Below are positions 21,117 to 29,928 of a stretch of DNA of 64,000 nt, piece by piece. Location of the stretch: the NCBI GenBank assembly GCA_019116705.1, contig DXBF01000009.1:20463-84462 (forward strand). The letters run 5' to 3'. Positions within the stretch are counted from its first letter, which is position 1. Each line of letters begins with the position of its first letter. The position numbers and the translations under genes were made by a program. The stretch is from Candidatus Gemmiger avistercoris. GTDB lineage: Bacteria; Bacillota; Clostridia; Oscillospirales; Ruminococcaceae. Under the pieces are notes generated by a model. That model was given only the letters and a program-made list of their open reading frames with translations, searched no databases and was not told the DNA's origin.

Positions 21117-21132
21117 ATGAAGCCTCCCCCTT

Positions 21133-22560
21133 TTACCGGCGCTCGAGTTTGTGCTTTACCAGCCGCCCCAGCTGTTTTGCCACCGCAAAGGGAGCTTCCG
21201 ACGCAGCCTGATACACCCAAAGCTGCTCCGCACGCGCCGCCGCATGCGCCGCCGTCTCAAAAACAGCACTGTAAAAGCCATTCTTCTGTGCCCGCAGGGG
21301 CAGCCGCCAGCAGCAGTCCCCGCTTTGCAGATCCAGGTCCGCGCCGCGGAGCGCCGCCTCACGGACCAGCGCCCATCCGGCAACCGGCGCTTTCGGTGGG
21401 GTCAGGCCTGCCGGGACTTTTTCTTCTTCGGCCAGCCCCGGATATACCGCCCGCCACCGTCCCGCACACGCTCTGCCGGCCGGCGGCCAGGATGGCCAGG
21501 CCGGGCACAGCAGCCCCAGGCGGGGATTTTTTTCAAACAGCGCGGCGGCGGCAGCCAGGTGTTTGTCCGCTTCCGCAGCGCTCTGTTCCAGATACCACGC
21601 CGCCGCCCCCTCGCACCGCAGCGGCGCAAAACGCAGCAGGCGCAGGCCCCTTCCCGCCAGATCCGGCGCGCCGCTTTCCTCCCCCGGCGCCAGAATGTAG
21701 TGCCAGGGCAGATTGCAGGCCAGATCAGCCAGCGGGTAGTCCTGCAAAAGCGAAGCCAGCAGCGCTTCCACAGGGTAGGCGGTTTCCCGGCAAAGGTACT
21801 CATACAATTCGCGGGAAGCCGTGCCGTCCGTGCGGCGCAGTTCATCGGCATACGGCGTAAAAAAGCTGCGCCGCTTGAAAAAGGGGCAGCCGCGTTTCTC
21901 GATCAGTTCCCGGGGGCACGCCATGATCGGGTTGAGAAAGACCTGTCTCAAATCGTCCGTCTGAACGTAGCTGTCCCAACGGAAGCCCTTCTCTGCAAAG
22001 TATTCGGTAAAGCGCGTTTCATGGCAGGTGACGGATTCTTCATAGCTGCGGGGCAGCCGCATCTGCCGCCAGTAGTCCCAGAACGCAGGGTCGCGAAGCA
22101 GGCGGCCCCGCACTGCCAGAAAGTGGGATTGCAGGTGCTCAGGCACCCGCCCGCCGAAACGGCGGCTGCGCATGGCATAATGCCGCGTAAGCCCCCAAAA
22201 GTCCAGTTCCGGGCGCTTGGCCATCGTCTCAAACATACGCCGGAGCGGTTCATCCCGGCCGCCGGACACCGGCCCCGCCAGCGTAAAGTTCATCAGGACC
22301 AGTTCGTCAAAGCCGCAGACCGTCTCCTGCCCGCAGTGCAGCAGTGCATCCCGGTAGGCCCCCACGTCGAAGCCGGTATTCTCCCGCTCCAGCAGTTCCG
22401 CCCCGGTCCCTTCCACCCAGGCCCGTTCCTCCGGCCCCAACGCACCGTTGGTCACGAACAGCAGCTGCGCGAAGGGGCGCATCGACTGCACCGCCAACCG
22501 GCAGGGCTGGTCGATACGCCCCCGGGCGTCATAATGAAAATAGACGGCGAGCCGCTTCAT
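21133..22560 (-). CDS. RgpF-like (rhamnan synthesis protein F family) glycosyltransferase, divergent C-terminal half
   Basis: MKRLAVYFHYDARGRIDQPC...RENTGFDVGAYRDALL...; N-terminal half resembles the neighbouring 22566-24506 protein, C-terminal half does not. Confidence 0.75.
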   Translation of the reverse strand: MKRLAVYFHYDARGRIDQPCRLAVQSMRPFAQLLFVTNGALGPEERAWVEGTGAELLERENTGFDVGAYRDALLHCGQETVCGFDELVLMNFTLAGPVSGGRDEPLRRMFETMAKRPELDFWGLTRHYAMRSRRFGGRVPEHLQSHFLAVRGRLLRDPAFWDYWRQMRLPRSYEESVTCHETRFTEYFAEKGFRWDSYVQTDDLRQVFLNPIMACPRELIEKRGCPFFKRRSFFTPYADELRRTDGTASRELYEYLCRETAYPVEALLASLLQDYPLADLACNLPWHYILAPGEESGAPDLAGRGLRLLRFAPLRCEGAAAWYLEQSAAEADKHLAAAAALFEKNPRLGLLCPAWPSWPPAGRACAGRWRAVYPGLAEEEKVPAGLTPPKAPVAGWALVREAALRGADLDLQSGDCCWRLPLRAQKNGFYSAVFETAAHAAARAEQLWVYQAASEAPFAVAKQLGRLVKHKLERR

Positions 22561-22565
22561 GGCGG

Positions 22566-24506
22566 TCAATCCTCATACGGGCCGTGCCGCGGCCCGAAGA
22601 TCGCACGCTTTGTTGCGATCAGACCTTTGTAGGCCGGCCCCGGCAGACGGTCCCGCAGCCAGTTGCGCGCATGGCGGCGGCGTGTGTTGGCATACGGGCC
22701 GTACACGCCGAACAGATGGCGCTTTGCCGCAAAAGCCACTGCGGCGGTGCTTGCCGCCCAGAACGTGGTGCAGTCAAACACGCGCGCCAGCGGGCGGATC
22801 ATTCCGCCCGCATAGGCCTGCATCGTGTCGGCGCGCAGAACGGCAAAATCCCTGCTCATAACGACCGCCGGATAATACCCGGCAGCCTGCGCCACAAAGG
22901 GATAGACCCGTTCGATGGCATGGCTGATGGTGCCGTCCTGCGGCAGCGGTTCCGGCGGGAATTCACTGTGCTGCCAGCCATGTGCAAACAGCGGCTCCAG
23001 CGCGTCGGGCCGGAACCAGAACACGCTGCCAAAGGGCGCGATGGGGGATTCCTCCCCGGAGATCGGCACATCTAGGCGCAGGTTTTTGAGGAGCTGCTTC
23101 GTATTCTCAAAATTGGGACCCCATCCGCCCGAGCACATATTCATAAAATACAGACCGTGGGTGGGGTACGGCGGGCACAGAATGCCCAGATACGGGTCCC
23201 GCTCAAACTCGCAAAGGACGTTGAGCACGTGCGCGGCATTCTTGCACACATTCTCATTGCACACATAGCCAAAGCTGGCGCCCACGCTGCCGGGGCGGGT
23301 CTGGATGGCCTTTTTGTCGTGCATAAAGCAGACATAGTCATACCCGCGCAGATGCGGGGCCAGGTCGCACAGGAATGCCGCCACGTCGCGGCCCCGGTTC
23401 TCCACCACCAGCACCGTAACGCTGTGCAGATCCTGTCCGGCAAACGCCTGTTCGATCTGCCGCTTTTTCTTTTCGTCATTAGTCGAGATGAACACATCCG
23501 TCTGCGGCGGGAACTTTGCTGCAAATGCCACGCTCTGGTCCAGCATGTCCATAAAATACAGATGCATGGCCAGCGCGATGCGGCGCTCTGCACAGATCTG
23601 CCGTGCCAGCGCCGGGTCCTGCACGGTGGGCGGGACCACGCGGGTCAGTCCCAGATTGCGGGTGAACTCGTGGGGATGCATGGTGCGGATCATGTTCTTC
23701 CAGATCAGGTCCACCGGATAATCGGTCTCTTCTTTCAGATACTCATACAGTTCCCGCACCGGCTCCCCGGCCGTATCATTCAGGTAGGCTTCCAGCGTAT
23801 GCATAAAGCTGCGCCGTTTGAACAGCGGGCATTTTTTATCCCGCAGCAGCCGGACCGGGCAGACCAGAAGCGGATAATCGGTGAACTCTTTCAAGTCGTC
23901 CGTCTTGACATAGACGTCCCACTTGAAGCCGCGGTCCTCAAACTGTTTGGTAAAGACCGCTTCATACCGCTGCACGGAATCCGTATAGCTCTCGATCATC
24001 GGCATTTCGTTCCAGTATGCCTGCAGTTCCGGGCTCTGGATAAAGCGCTTGCGGTATACGATGAAATGAGACTGGATATGTACCGGCAGGTACCGGTACA
24101 GATGCTTGCCCTTGAACGGGTTGGTTTTCGCCCCGTGATGGATGCTGAGGCCCCAGAAATCCAGGTCCTGCTGTTCCGCCATGGCGTCAAACATTTCCCG
24201 CAGCGGGCGCACCGGACCCATCAGCGTGGAATTGGTCATCACGACCTCGTCAAATTCCGAAAGCCTTTCCCAGCCGTAATCATCCAGCGCCGTCTTATAG
24301 GCCCACACATCCAGGCCCTTGTTCTCCCGCACGATGATACGGTCGGTAAACTGGCGGAACGCCGCGTCCCCCTGTTCGCTGAGTTTGCCGTTGCAGACCA
24401 CGACCAGTTCGCTCAGATTTTTGACAAGATCCGCGAGGTAATAGAGGATGAACTCATCCACCACCCCGTTTTTCTCATAGAAGAAGAAGATTCCCAGTCG
24501 CTTCAT
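22566..24506 (-). CDS. Rhamnan synthesis protein F (RgpF) family glycosyltransferase
   Basis: 646 aa; MKRLGIFFFYEKNGVVDEFI...VRENKGLDVWAYKTAL...VVENRGRDVAAFLCDLAPHLRGYDYVCFMHDKK. Confidence 0.85.
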   Translation of the reverse strand: MKRLGIFFFYEKNGVVDEFILYYLADLVKNLSELVVVCNGKLSEQGDAAFRQFTDRIIVRENKGLDVWAYKTALDDYGWERLSEFDEVVMTNSTLMGPVRPLREMFDAMAEQQDLDFWGLSIHHGAKTNPFKGKHLYRYLPVHIQSHFIVYRKRFIQSPELQAYWNEMPMIESYTDSVQRYEAVFTKQFEDRGFKWDVYVKTDDLKEFTDYPLLVCPVRLLRDKKCPLFKRRSFMHTLEAYLNDTAGEPVRELYEYLKEETDYPVDLIWKNMIRTMHPHEFTRNLGLTRVVPPTVQDPALARQICAERRIALAMHLYFMDMLDQSVAFAAKFPPQTDVFISTNDEKKKRQIEQAFAGQDLHSVTVLVVENRGRDVAAFLCDLAPHLRGYDYVCFMHDKKAIQTRPGSVGASFGYVCNENVCKNAAHVLNVLCEFERDPYLGILCPPYPTHGLYFMNMCSGGWGPNFENTKQLLKNLRLDVPISGEESPIAPFGSVFWFRPDALEPLFAHGWQHSEFPPEPLPQDGTISHAIERVYPFVAQAAGYYPAVVMSRDFAVLRADTMQAYAGGMIRPLARVFDCTTFWAASTAAVAFAAKRHLFGVYGPYANTRRRHARNWLRDRLPGPAYKGLIATKRAIFGPRHGPYED

Positions 24507-25342
24507 AGCCGTTCCTTTTCCAGAATTTGATTGATCTTGGTGGCGTCGCCCCAGGTCCCGGGGCTGTCATACGGGCGGTCGGGATACGCGCCGTATTCCA
24601 GCCTGATCTTGTAATGCTTTTCCTGCAGGAACCGCTCCACGCGATCCGCCAGGGACTGAGGTTTGCCGGTGCAGACGTTGATGATCCCGTTGATCTCATC
24701 CTGCACGCTGGCCGCCACGATCATATGGGCCAGTTCATCCACATCAATAAAGTCATACAGATTTTTGCCGCTGGTAAAGGGGAACGTTTTCTTCCCCTCT
24801 TCTTCCGCCTGCGCCAGTTTGGCAAAGATCGAACTGCCGTGCGCCTCGTCGCCGGTGATATAGTACGCGCGCAGCCAGTGCAGCTTGCAGGTGGAATCCT
24901 CCAGCGAGAGCATCAGGCTCTGCCGCAGTGCATTCTTGGCAATGCCGTACTGGCTCTGAGGTTTGCAGGGGGTGCTCTCGTTGATCGGGCCTTCCCAGTA
25001 GCCGACTTCATGCATGGTCCCCATAACGCTCAGGGAGCGCAGGCCGCCTTCGGCCATATGGTTCAAAAAAATCACGTGGGAAGAAAGATCCCGCATATGG
25101 GCCGCCGAATTGTGGCGGAAACCGTCGCGCCATGCCAGATGGATGCATATGTCGGGGCTGCCCAGCTTTCGGAAAATATCCGGGTCGCCGCTGAAGATCG
25201 GCACATCGCAAAACTCGGCGCGCTCATCCAGTCCCTTGAAAGCAAAATCCGACGCGATGACACGGTACCCGCGATCCAATGCGTTTTTCACCACATGGCG
25301 GCCAATATACCCCGCCGCGCCAGTGACCAAAATCGTTTTCAT
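24503..25342 (-). CDS. NAD(P)-dependent epimerase/dehydratase
   Basis: MKTILVTGAAGYIGRHVVKNALDRGYRVIASD; SDR Rossmann motif GxxGxxG, QSQYGIAKNALR (YxxxK). Start trimmed to ATG 25342; ATGA overlap with the next gene. Confidence 0.88.
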   Translation of the reverse strand: MKTILVTGAAGYIGRHVVKNALDRGYRVIASDFAFKGLDERAEFCDVPIFSGDPDIFRKLGSPDICIHLAWRDGFRHNSAAHMRDLSSHVIFLNHMAEGGLRSLSVMGTMHEVGYWEGPINESTPCKPQSQYGIAKNALRQSLMLSLEDSTCKLHWLRAYYITGDEAHGSSIFAKLAQAEEEGKKTFPFTSGKNLYDFIDVDELAHMIVAASVQDEINGIINVCTGKPQSLADRVERFLQEKHYKIRLEYGAYPDRPYDSPGTWGDATKINQILEKERL

Positions 25343-25375
25343 GGCATTTCCTCGCTTCTCCTGCATATTTGCCTT

Positions 25376-26377
25376 TTATTGGCCTGAGAGCACATCATAC
25401 AAGCGCTGCATATGAAGCTGATAAAGCAGCAGCGCAGCTGTTTTCTTTTTATTTTGCCCTGCGATCCGCAAAAAGTCAAGAGGGCGCCCCGGATACCGGG
25501 CCAGCACCGCACGCAGCGCCCGCCAGGCGCGGCGGCGCAGAGCGGCCGGAGCCCGGCCATCCCGCAGCTGGTGCATCAAAAAAGCGACCGCCTCGGTCCG
25601 GCGCAGCGTCCAGACCCGCTCCTGCACCTGTGCGGCACAACGCGCCTGGAGCGCCGCATATTCCGCCGCCATCCAGGGTCCCAGCGCCTGGATCCTGCCC
25701 TGAAACGCCTGGGCCGACCGGCAGACGGAAGTACTCTGCCGCCGCTCAAAATGCCGGTACACTACCTGCGGCAGATAGACCGCACGATCCGTTGCCGCAT
25801 ACAGCATCATGTTGAAGACAAAATCTTCCAGGCCATAGCGGCACCGCTCATCAAATTTCAGTCCCTTCAACGCCGCCCTGCGATACAGCGCGTTCCAAAC
25901 GAATTGCGGACCGCAGTTCTGCAGAAACGCTTCATATCCGTCTTTCCAAAGGCGGCAGCTTTCTCCGCACGGATGCTGCTGCTCCTGAAAGCTGCCGTCC
26001 GCACGTTCCCGCAGCAACTCATAATCGGCGCGGACGACATCCGCTCCTGTTTTCCGGGCCGCCTCCAGCAGCAGCGGAAGCGCACCGGGCAGGAATTCAT
26101 CGTCATCATCGCAGAAGGCGATGTACTCCCCCGCTGCAGCTTCGATCCCCCGGTTCCGCGCCGCACAGATCCCGGCATTTTTCTGGGTCAGGACCCGGAC
26201 CCGGCGATCCTGTTCCGACAACGCATGGCAGAGGACGGCCGTTGCATCGGTCGAACCGTCATCCACCAAAAGCAGTTCCATGTCCGGCACATCCTGCGCC
26301 AAAACCGACTCCACCGCCGCCCGCAGCGTTGCAGCGGCATTATATATCGGTATAACGATACTGATCTGTGTAGCCAC
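25376..26377 (-). CDS. Glycosyltransferase family 2
   Basis: QISIVIPIYNAAATLRAAVESVLAQDVPDMELLLVDDGSTD...NRGIEAAAGEYIAFCDDDDEF; GTG start. Confidence 0.9.
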   Translation of the reverse strand: MATQISIVIPIYNAAATLRAAVESVLAQDVPDMELLLVDDGSTDATAVLCHALSEQDRRVRVLTQKNAGICAARNRGIEAAAGEYIAFCDDDDEFLPGALPLLLEAARKTGADVVRADYELLRERADGSFQEQQHPCGESCRLWKDGYEAFLQNCGPQFVWNALYRRAALKGLKFDERCRYGLEDFVFNMMLYAATDRAVYLPQVVYRHFERRQSTSVCRSAQAFQGRIQALGPWMAAEYAALQARCAAQVQERVWTLRRTEAVAFLMHQLRDGRAPAALRRRAWRALRAVLARYPGRPLDFLRIAGQNKKKTAALLLYQLHMQRLYDVLSGQ

Positions 26378-26387
26378 GGACGATCTT

Positions 26388-26408
26388 CCTTTATCCTTTA
26401 TCCTTTAT
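26388..26408. repeat. Perfect heptameric tandem repeat (CCTTTAT x3) at the HAD/GT2 junction
   Basis: CCTTTAT CCTTTAT CCTTTAT (26388-26394, 26395-26401, 26402-26408); on the minus strand ATAAAGG x3, spanning the upstream stop codon and the SD region. Confidence 0.85.
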
Positions 26409-28152
26409 CGTTTCGTTTGACCGCCGCATACAGGCGGCCATACGGCAGCGGCAGCGGCAGGAGGCGTTTCAGGAAGCCCACTTTCCAGCGCGCCAGCTTG
26501 AAATCCCGCACAGCCCGGCCGGGATTGCGCAGGTACGCGCTTTTAGCGCCCACTGCAGCCAACGGATACGTCCCGCCGTCCTCTACCGTAAGGTTCCCCA
26601 GGATCTCGAGTTCCGCCTTGCGGGGCTTGGCCGCCAGCCGTAAAAACGGCGCAGCCGCCTGCGGCGCCGGGATCGTGACGGCCGCCAGCACACTGTCCTT
26701 CCACGCTTGCACAAACGCCAGCGCACCGCGCTGCAGCTGCTCGATACGCGCGTCCGGGTCGTGAGCCGCCCGCCTGACCCGAAGCGTGCCCGCTTCGTTC
26801 ACATACCCCAGGGTCGCGCCTGTATCCTGGGAGATCAGACGTTCCAGCATGGGCTGCCCGGCCCAATAGGTAGGCCTGTTTTCCTCCGAAATGTCCAGAT
26901 AGACCTGCGCCCGGCCCTCCGGGAAACGTTCTTTCAAACGGCTGTCACCCGAAAGCTGCAGTCCCTGCAGCCGGATATGGCACAGCGCCTCCAGCAGCAT
27001 CTGGGTCGTTCCCCCGCTGCCGATGTCCACCAGGCAGTCGCCGTCCCGCAGTCCTTGTTGCCGCAAATATTCCTGCGTCAGCGCCGTTCCCGGAGCAGGC
27101 TGCAACGCTTTCAGGAATTTCCCGGCCTGGCGTGCATCCCGCCCGGTCTTGAGATCGAATACCCTGCCCGCATCTTCCGTCTGACAGCGGGCATCGCAAT
27201 AAGCAGCGATCTGCCGGCCGGTCAAATGTTGCCGGGGCAACGCCGCCAACAGCTGCGGAAACATCTGTTTTTCCAGCAGTACCGGGCACAGGCTGCGGCG
27301 AGACACCTCCAGGTACCCGGTCTTTTCCTCAGGGTACAAAAGCCGGTACGCTTTTTGCACCAGGTACATGTCCCGTGCAAGAAAAAACAGCCGTCCGCCG
27401 CATTGAGCCGTACTGCTGTGCAGCCATTGGCAAAAGCCTACCATCAGAGGCCCCAGCACCGAAAACCCGATCGTTTCCGCTGTCTGCGGCTTGCCGGAGA
27501 GCCTGTTTGCGCAAAAAGCAGCCAACGCCCGGCTCGTCAGATCCTCTTCCCTTTTACCGGGATCATTTCCCGGCAAATGCCAGGCACGGATCCCCGCCAG
27601 AGCGGCCCCTGCCACGTCGGCACGCCAGTCATCGCCGATAAACAGAACTTCCTGCGCCTTCAAACCCGTATCGTGCAAAAAGCGGCGGAACAGCGCGCCG
27701 CTGCGCTTCTGCACTCCGTACGCGCTCGAAACAAAACCGCCGTCCAGCATATCATATCCACAGCGCCGCAGCATGGCCGCCACCTGCTCGGAAGGCAGAT
27801 ACATATCCGAAATATAATAAAGTTTCTTTCCCTGCGCATGCAGGGCGCGGACTGCCTCCCGGACCGGCAGGTTGGGGACCACGGCTGCCAGTTCCTGCGC
27901 GCACTCCTCCGCCGGATCATATCCCGCCATACAGGGGCGGGCGTAGATCTCTGCCAGTGTGACTTCCCGCTCCGCTTCCGCGCGGGCTTGCATCTCCGCC
28001 TGCCTGCGCGCGTTCGCAAACGTTCCGCCGCGCAAAAGGAACAAGTCGGCGGGGCGGCCCACATCCCGTTTGAGCAGCGTGTCGAATACATCCAGCGCCA
28101 CCGCACGATAGGGCGCCGCTTTACGTAGAATCTTTTCAGTTACATCATTCAT
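26398..28152 (-). CDS. Two-domain HAD-superfamily protein (COG5610-like), polysaccharide-cluster associated
   Basis: ALDVFDTLLKRDVGRPADLF (HAD DxD-like motif), FIGDDWRADVAGA, then a ~330-aa C-terminal region of unassigned function; start trimmed to ATG 28152. Confidence 0.75.
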   Translation of the reverse strand: MNDVTEKILRKAAPYRAVALDVFDTLLKRDVGRPADLFLLRGGTFANARRQAEMQARAEAEREVTLAEIYARPCMAGYDPAEECAQELAAVVPNLPVREAVRALHAQGKKLYYISDMYLPSEQVAAMLRRCGYDMLDGGFVSSAYGVQKRSGALFRRFLHDTGLKAQEVLFIGDDWRADVAGAALAGIRAWHLPGNDPGKREEDLTSRALAAFCANRLSGKPQTAETIGFSVLGPLMVGFCQWLHSSTAQCGGRLFFLARDMYLVQKAYRLLYPEEKTGYLEVSRRSLCPVLLEKQMFPQLLAALPRQHLTGRQIAAYCDARCQTEDAGRVFDLKTGRDARQAGKFLKALQPAPGTALTQEYLRQQGLRDGDCLVDIGSGGTTQMLLEALCHIRLQGLQLSGDSRLKERFPEGRAQVYLDISEENRPTYWAGQPMLERLISQDTGATLGYVNEAGTLRVRRAAHDPDARIEQLQRGALAFVQAWKDSVLAAVTIPAPQAAAPFLRLAAKPRKAELEILGNLTVEDGGTYPLAAVGAKSAYLRNPGRAVRDFKLARWKVGFLKRLLPLPLPYGRLYAAVKRNDKG

Positions 28153-29042
28153 GGCAAATAGGAGGTCGGAGGGTGGAAGCGAACCCCCGCGGCAAAGCCC
28201 TTCCAGATAATACAGATCCTTTTGCGCCGCTGACCGCGGCGGTCCCGCAAGACCTGCAGCGTATGCCACAGATCTTTGGCCAGCAGCCACAGCCAGCCCC
28301 GCACGCCCTCACGGCGGTACAGTACCACATCGTTCCGGTAAAAGTAGCGGTAGCGCTCCCAGCGGGCGGGTATATCCGTTGCAATATTGACCGTTCCGGG
28401 GTTCTGCATGGCATGCACCACCCGGCTGCCCGGGATCACATAGCAGGGTTCTTCACGGGAGATCCGGCGCGTATACTCCCAGTCGTCCGACCAAATAAAA
28501 AATTCCGCGATCGGCAGGCCGAACCGCCGGATACGTTCCTGCCGCACAAACAGGGATACAAAGCTGGCCATCACCGCCGGCAGACAGCCGCCTTCATAGT
28601 CCGGCAGGTCCGTGTAAGGGGTGATGCGCTGGCGGTTCATCGGCTGATCCGTCCCGTCCGGCGCCAACGCCCGGCTGGAAAGCCAACCGTACCGTCCCTG
28701 CAAAGCATGGTCCGCCCGCAGCAGCATCTCGAGCGCTTTCGGTTCCGGCAGCGTATCGTCATCCATCACCCACAGGGCGTCATACCCTGCCGAGGCCGCC
28801 TGCTGCATGCCGCAGGCGAAGCCGCCGGCCCCGCCCAGGTTACTGCCCGTGTTGCGGTAGATCAGTGCCGGCCAGTCCAGCGCCAGGACCGCTTCCCGGG
28901 TACCGTCCGTACTGGCATTGTCAATGACCCATACAGCAGCGGGCGGCACAGTCTGGGCCTTCAGCGCTGCCAGGCACTGCTGAAGCAGCGGCAGGCGGTT
29001 ATAGGTCACGACCACCGCCGCCACGCGCAGCCCGTTATTCAT
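28149..29042 (-). CDS. Glycosyltransferase family 2 (galactofuranosyl/rhamnosyltransferase-like)
   Basis: VAAVVVTYNRLPLLQQCLAALKAQTVPPAAVWVIDNASTDGT...NLGGAGGFACGM...WVMDDDTLPEP. Confidence 0.85.
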   Translation of the reverse strand: MNNGLRVAAVVVTYNRLPLLQQCLAALKAQTVPPAAVWVIDNASTDGTREAVLALDWPALIYRNTGSNLGGAGGFACGMQQAASAGYDALWVMDDDTLPEPKALEMLLRADHALQGRYGWLSSRALAPDGTDQPMNRQRITPYTDLPDYEGGCLPAVMASFVSLFVRQERIRRFGLPIAEFFIWSDDWEYTRRISREEPCYVIPGSRVVHAMQNPGTVNIATDIPARWERYRYFYRNDVVLYRREGVRGWLWLLAKDLWHTLQVLRDRRGQRRKRICIIWKGFAAGVRFHPPTSYLP

Positions 29043-29805
29043 GATTGTTCGGGAAGAACTTTCGTTTCAGGAACGCGCAGCCTTTGTGCAGCCAGTTCTG
29101 ATGTTCCATATAAACCAGATCCAGTTCTTCATAGCTGATATTGTTGGTGCTCAGCCAGGCGTCCAGCAAGCGCTCGCTGACAAACCCGAACACCCGTCGG
29201 TCATTTTCAGAATAGCCGGTCATATCCAGTTCCCGTTCCAGTTCAAAAAGGATATCAAACAGCCAGGTGCAGTAATGGCGCAGCAGTTCCCGCTTCATGA
29301 CGAACATGTTGAAATGATGCCCGTGAGTCTTGGACATATACAGATCGTATGCGGGCAGATATTCCGGGCACTTTCGGGCTATGATCGACCGGGTCACGGT
29401 AAGATCCTGCTTATGATGTGCATGGATATACTGGCTGTAATTCGTCTCGATAAAATAGTGGCGCTCTTTGGGCAGGATCACGTTGGTAGTGGCAAGGATC
29501 TTGCCCAGTTCCTCGTGGCCGATGACCCGCTCCTTCTTGGGCGCAAAGCGGCTTTTTTGGCGGCTTCCGAAATAGCGGCGGTAGTGCACGATGCCGATAT
29601 AATCGGAATCAATATTGTGCGCCGCCCAATACAGCCCCGTCAACTCACAGAAATTGGCGTTCCGCTCCGAAATATTTTCGCCCGTATCATCCCCGATATA
29701 TCCGATAGCCGGATGAATGGCATGCCCCATCTGTACCGGAAGATACATCGGATCATCCGGCACCCAGTATGGTTTATGCGTGGCAATGATGATGGTCGTC
29801 TGCAA
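29035..29805 (-). CDS. DUF4422 domain glycosyltransferase-like protein
   Basis: TTIIIATHKPYWVPDDPMYLPVQMGHAIHP...IGDDTGENISERNANFCELTGLYWAAHN...YIGIVHYRRYF. TTG start at 29805 preferred because the ORF-track start lies at the promoter. Confidence 0.82.
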   Translation of the reverse strand: MQTTIIIATHKPYWVPDDPMYLPVQMGHAIHPAIGYIGDDTGENISERNANFCELTGLYWAAHNIDSDYIGIVHYRRYFGSRQKSRFAPKKERVIGHEELGKILATTNVILPKERHYFIETNYSQYIHAHHKQDLTVTRSIIARKCPEYLPAYDLYMSKTHGHHFNMFVMKRELLRHYCTWLFDILFELERELDMTGYSENDRRVFGFVSERLLDAWLSTNNISYEELDLVYMEHQNWLHKGCAFLKRKFFPNNHE

Positions 29806-29878
29806 GGCTTTTCTCCGCTCCGTCACGGCGATGGCTGAATGCGCATCCCGATATTTCCCATACTCATATACAGACAAT

Positions 29879-29906
29879 AGTATAGCGCTTTTTAGCCAGA
29901 ATACAA
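29879..29906 (-). promoter_or_regulatory. Promoter of the polysaccharide operon (TTGTAT-16-TATACT)
   Basis: Minus strand -10 at 29879-29884, -35 at 29901-29906. Confidence 0.55.
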
Positions 29907-29928
29907 GTTACAGAACGGTAACCCATCC

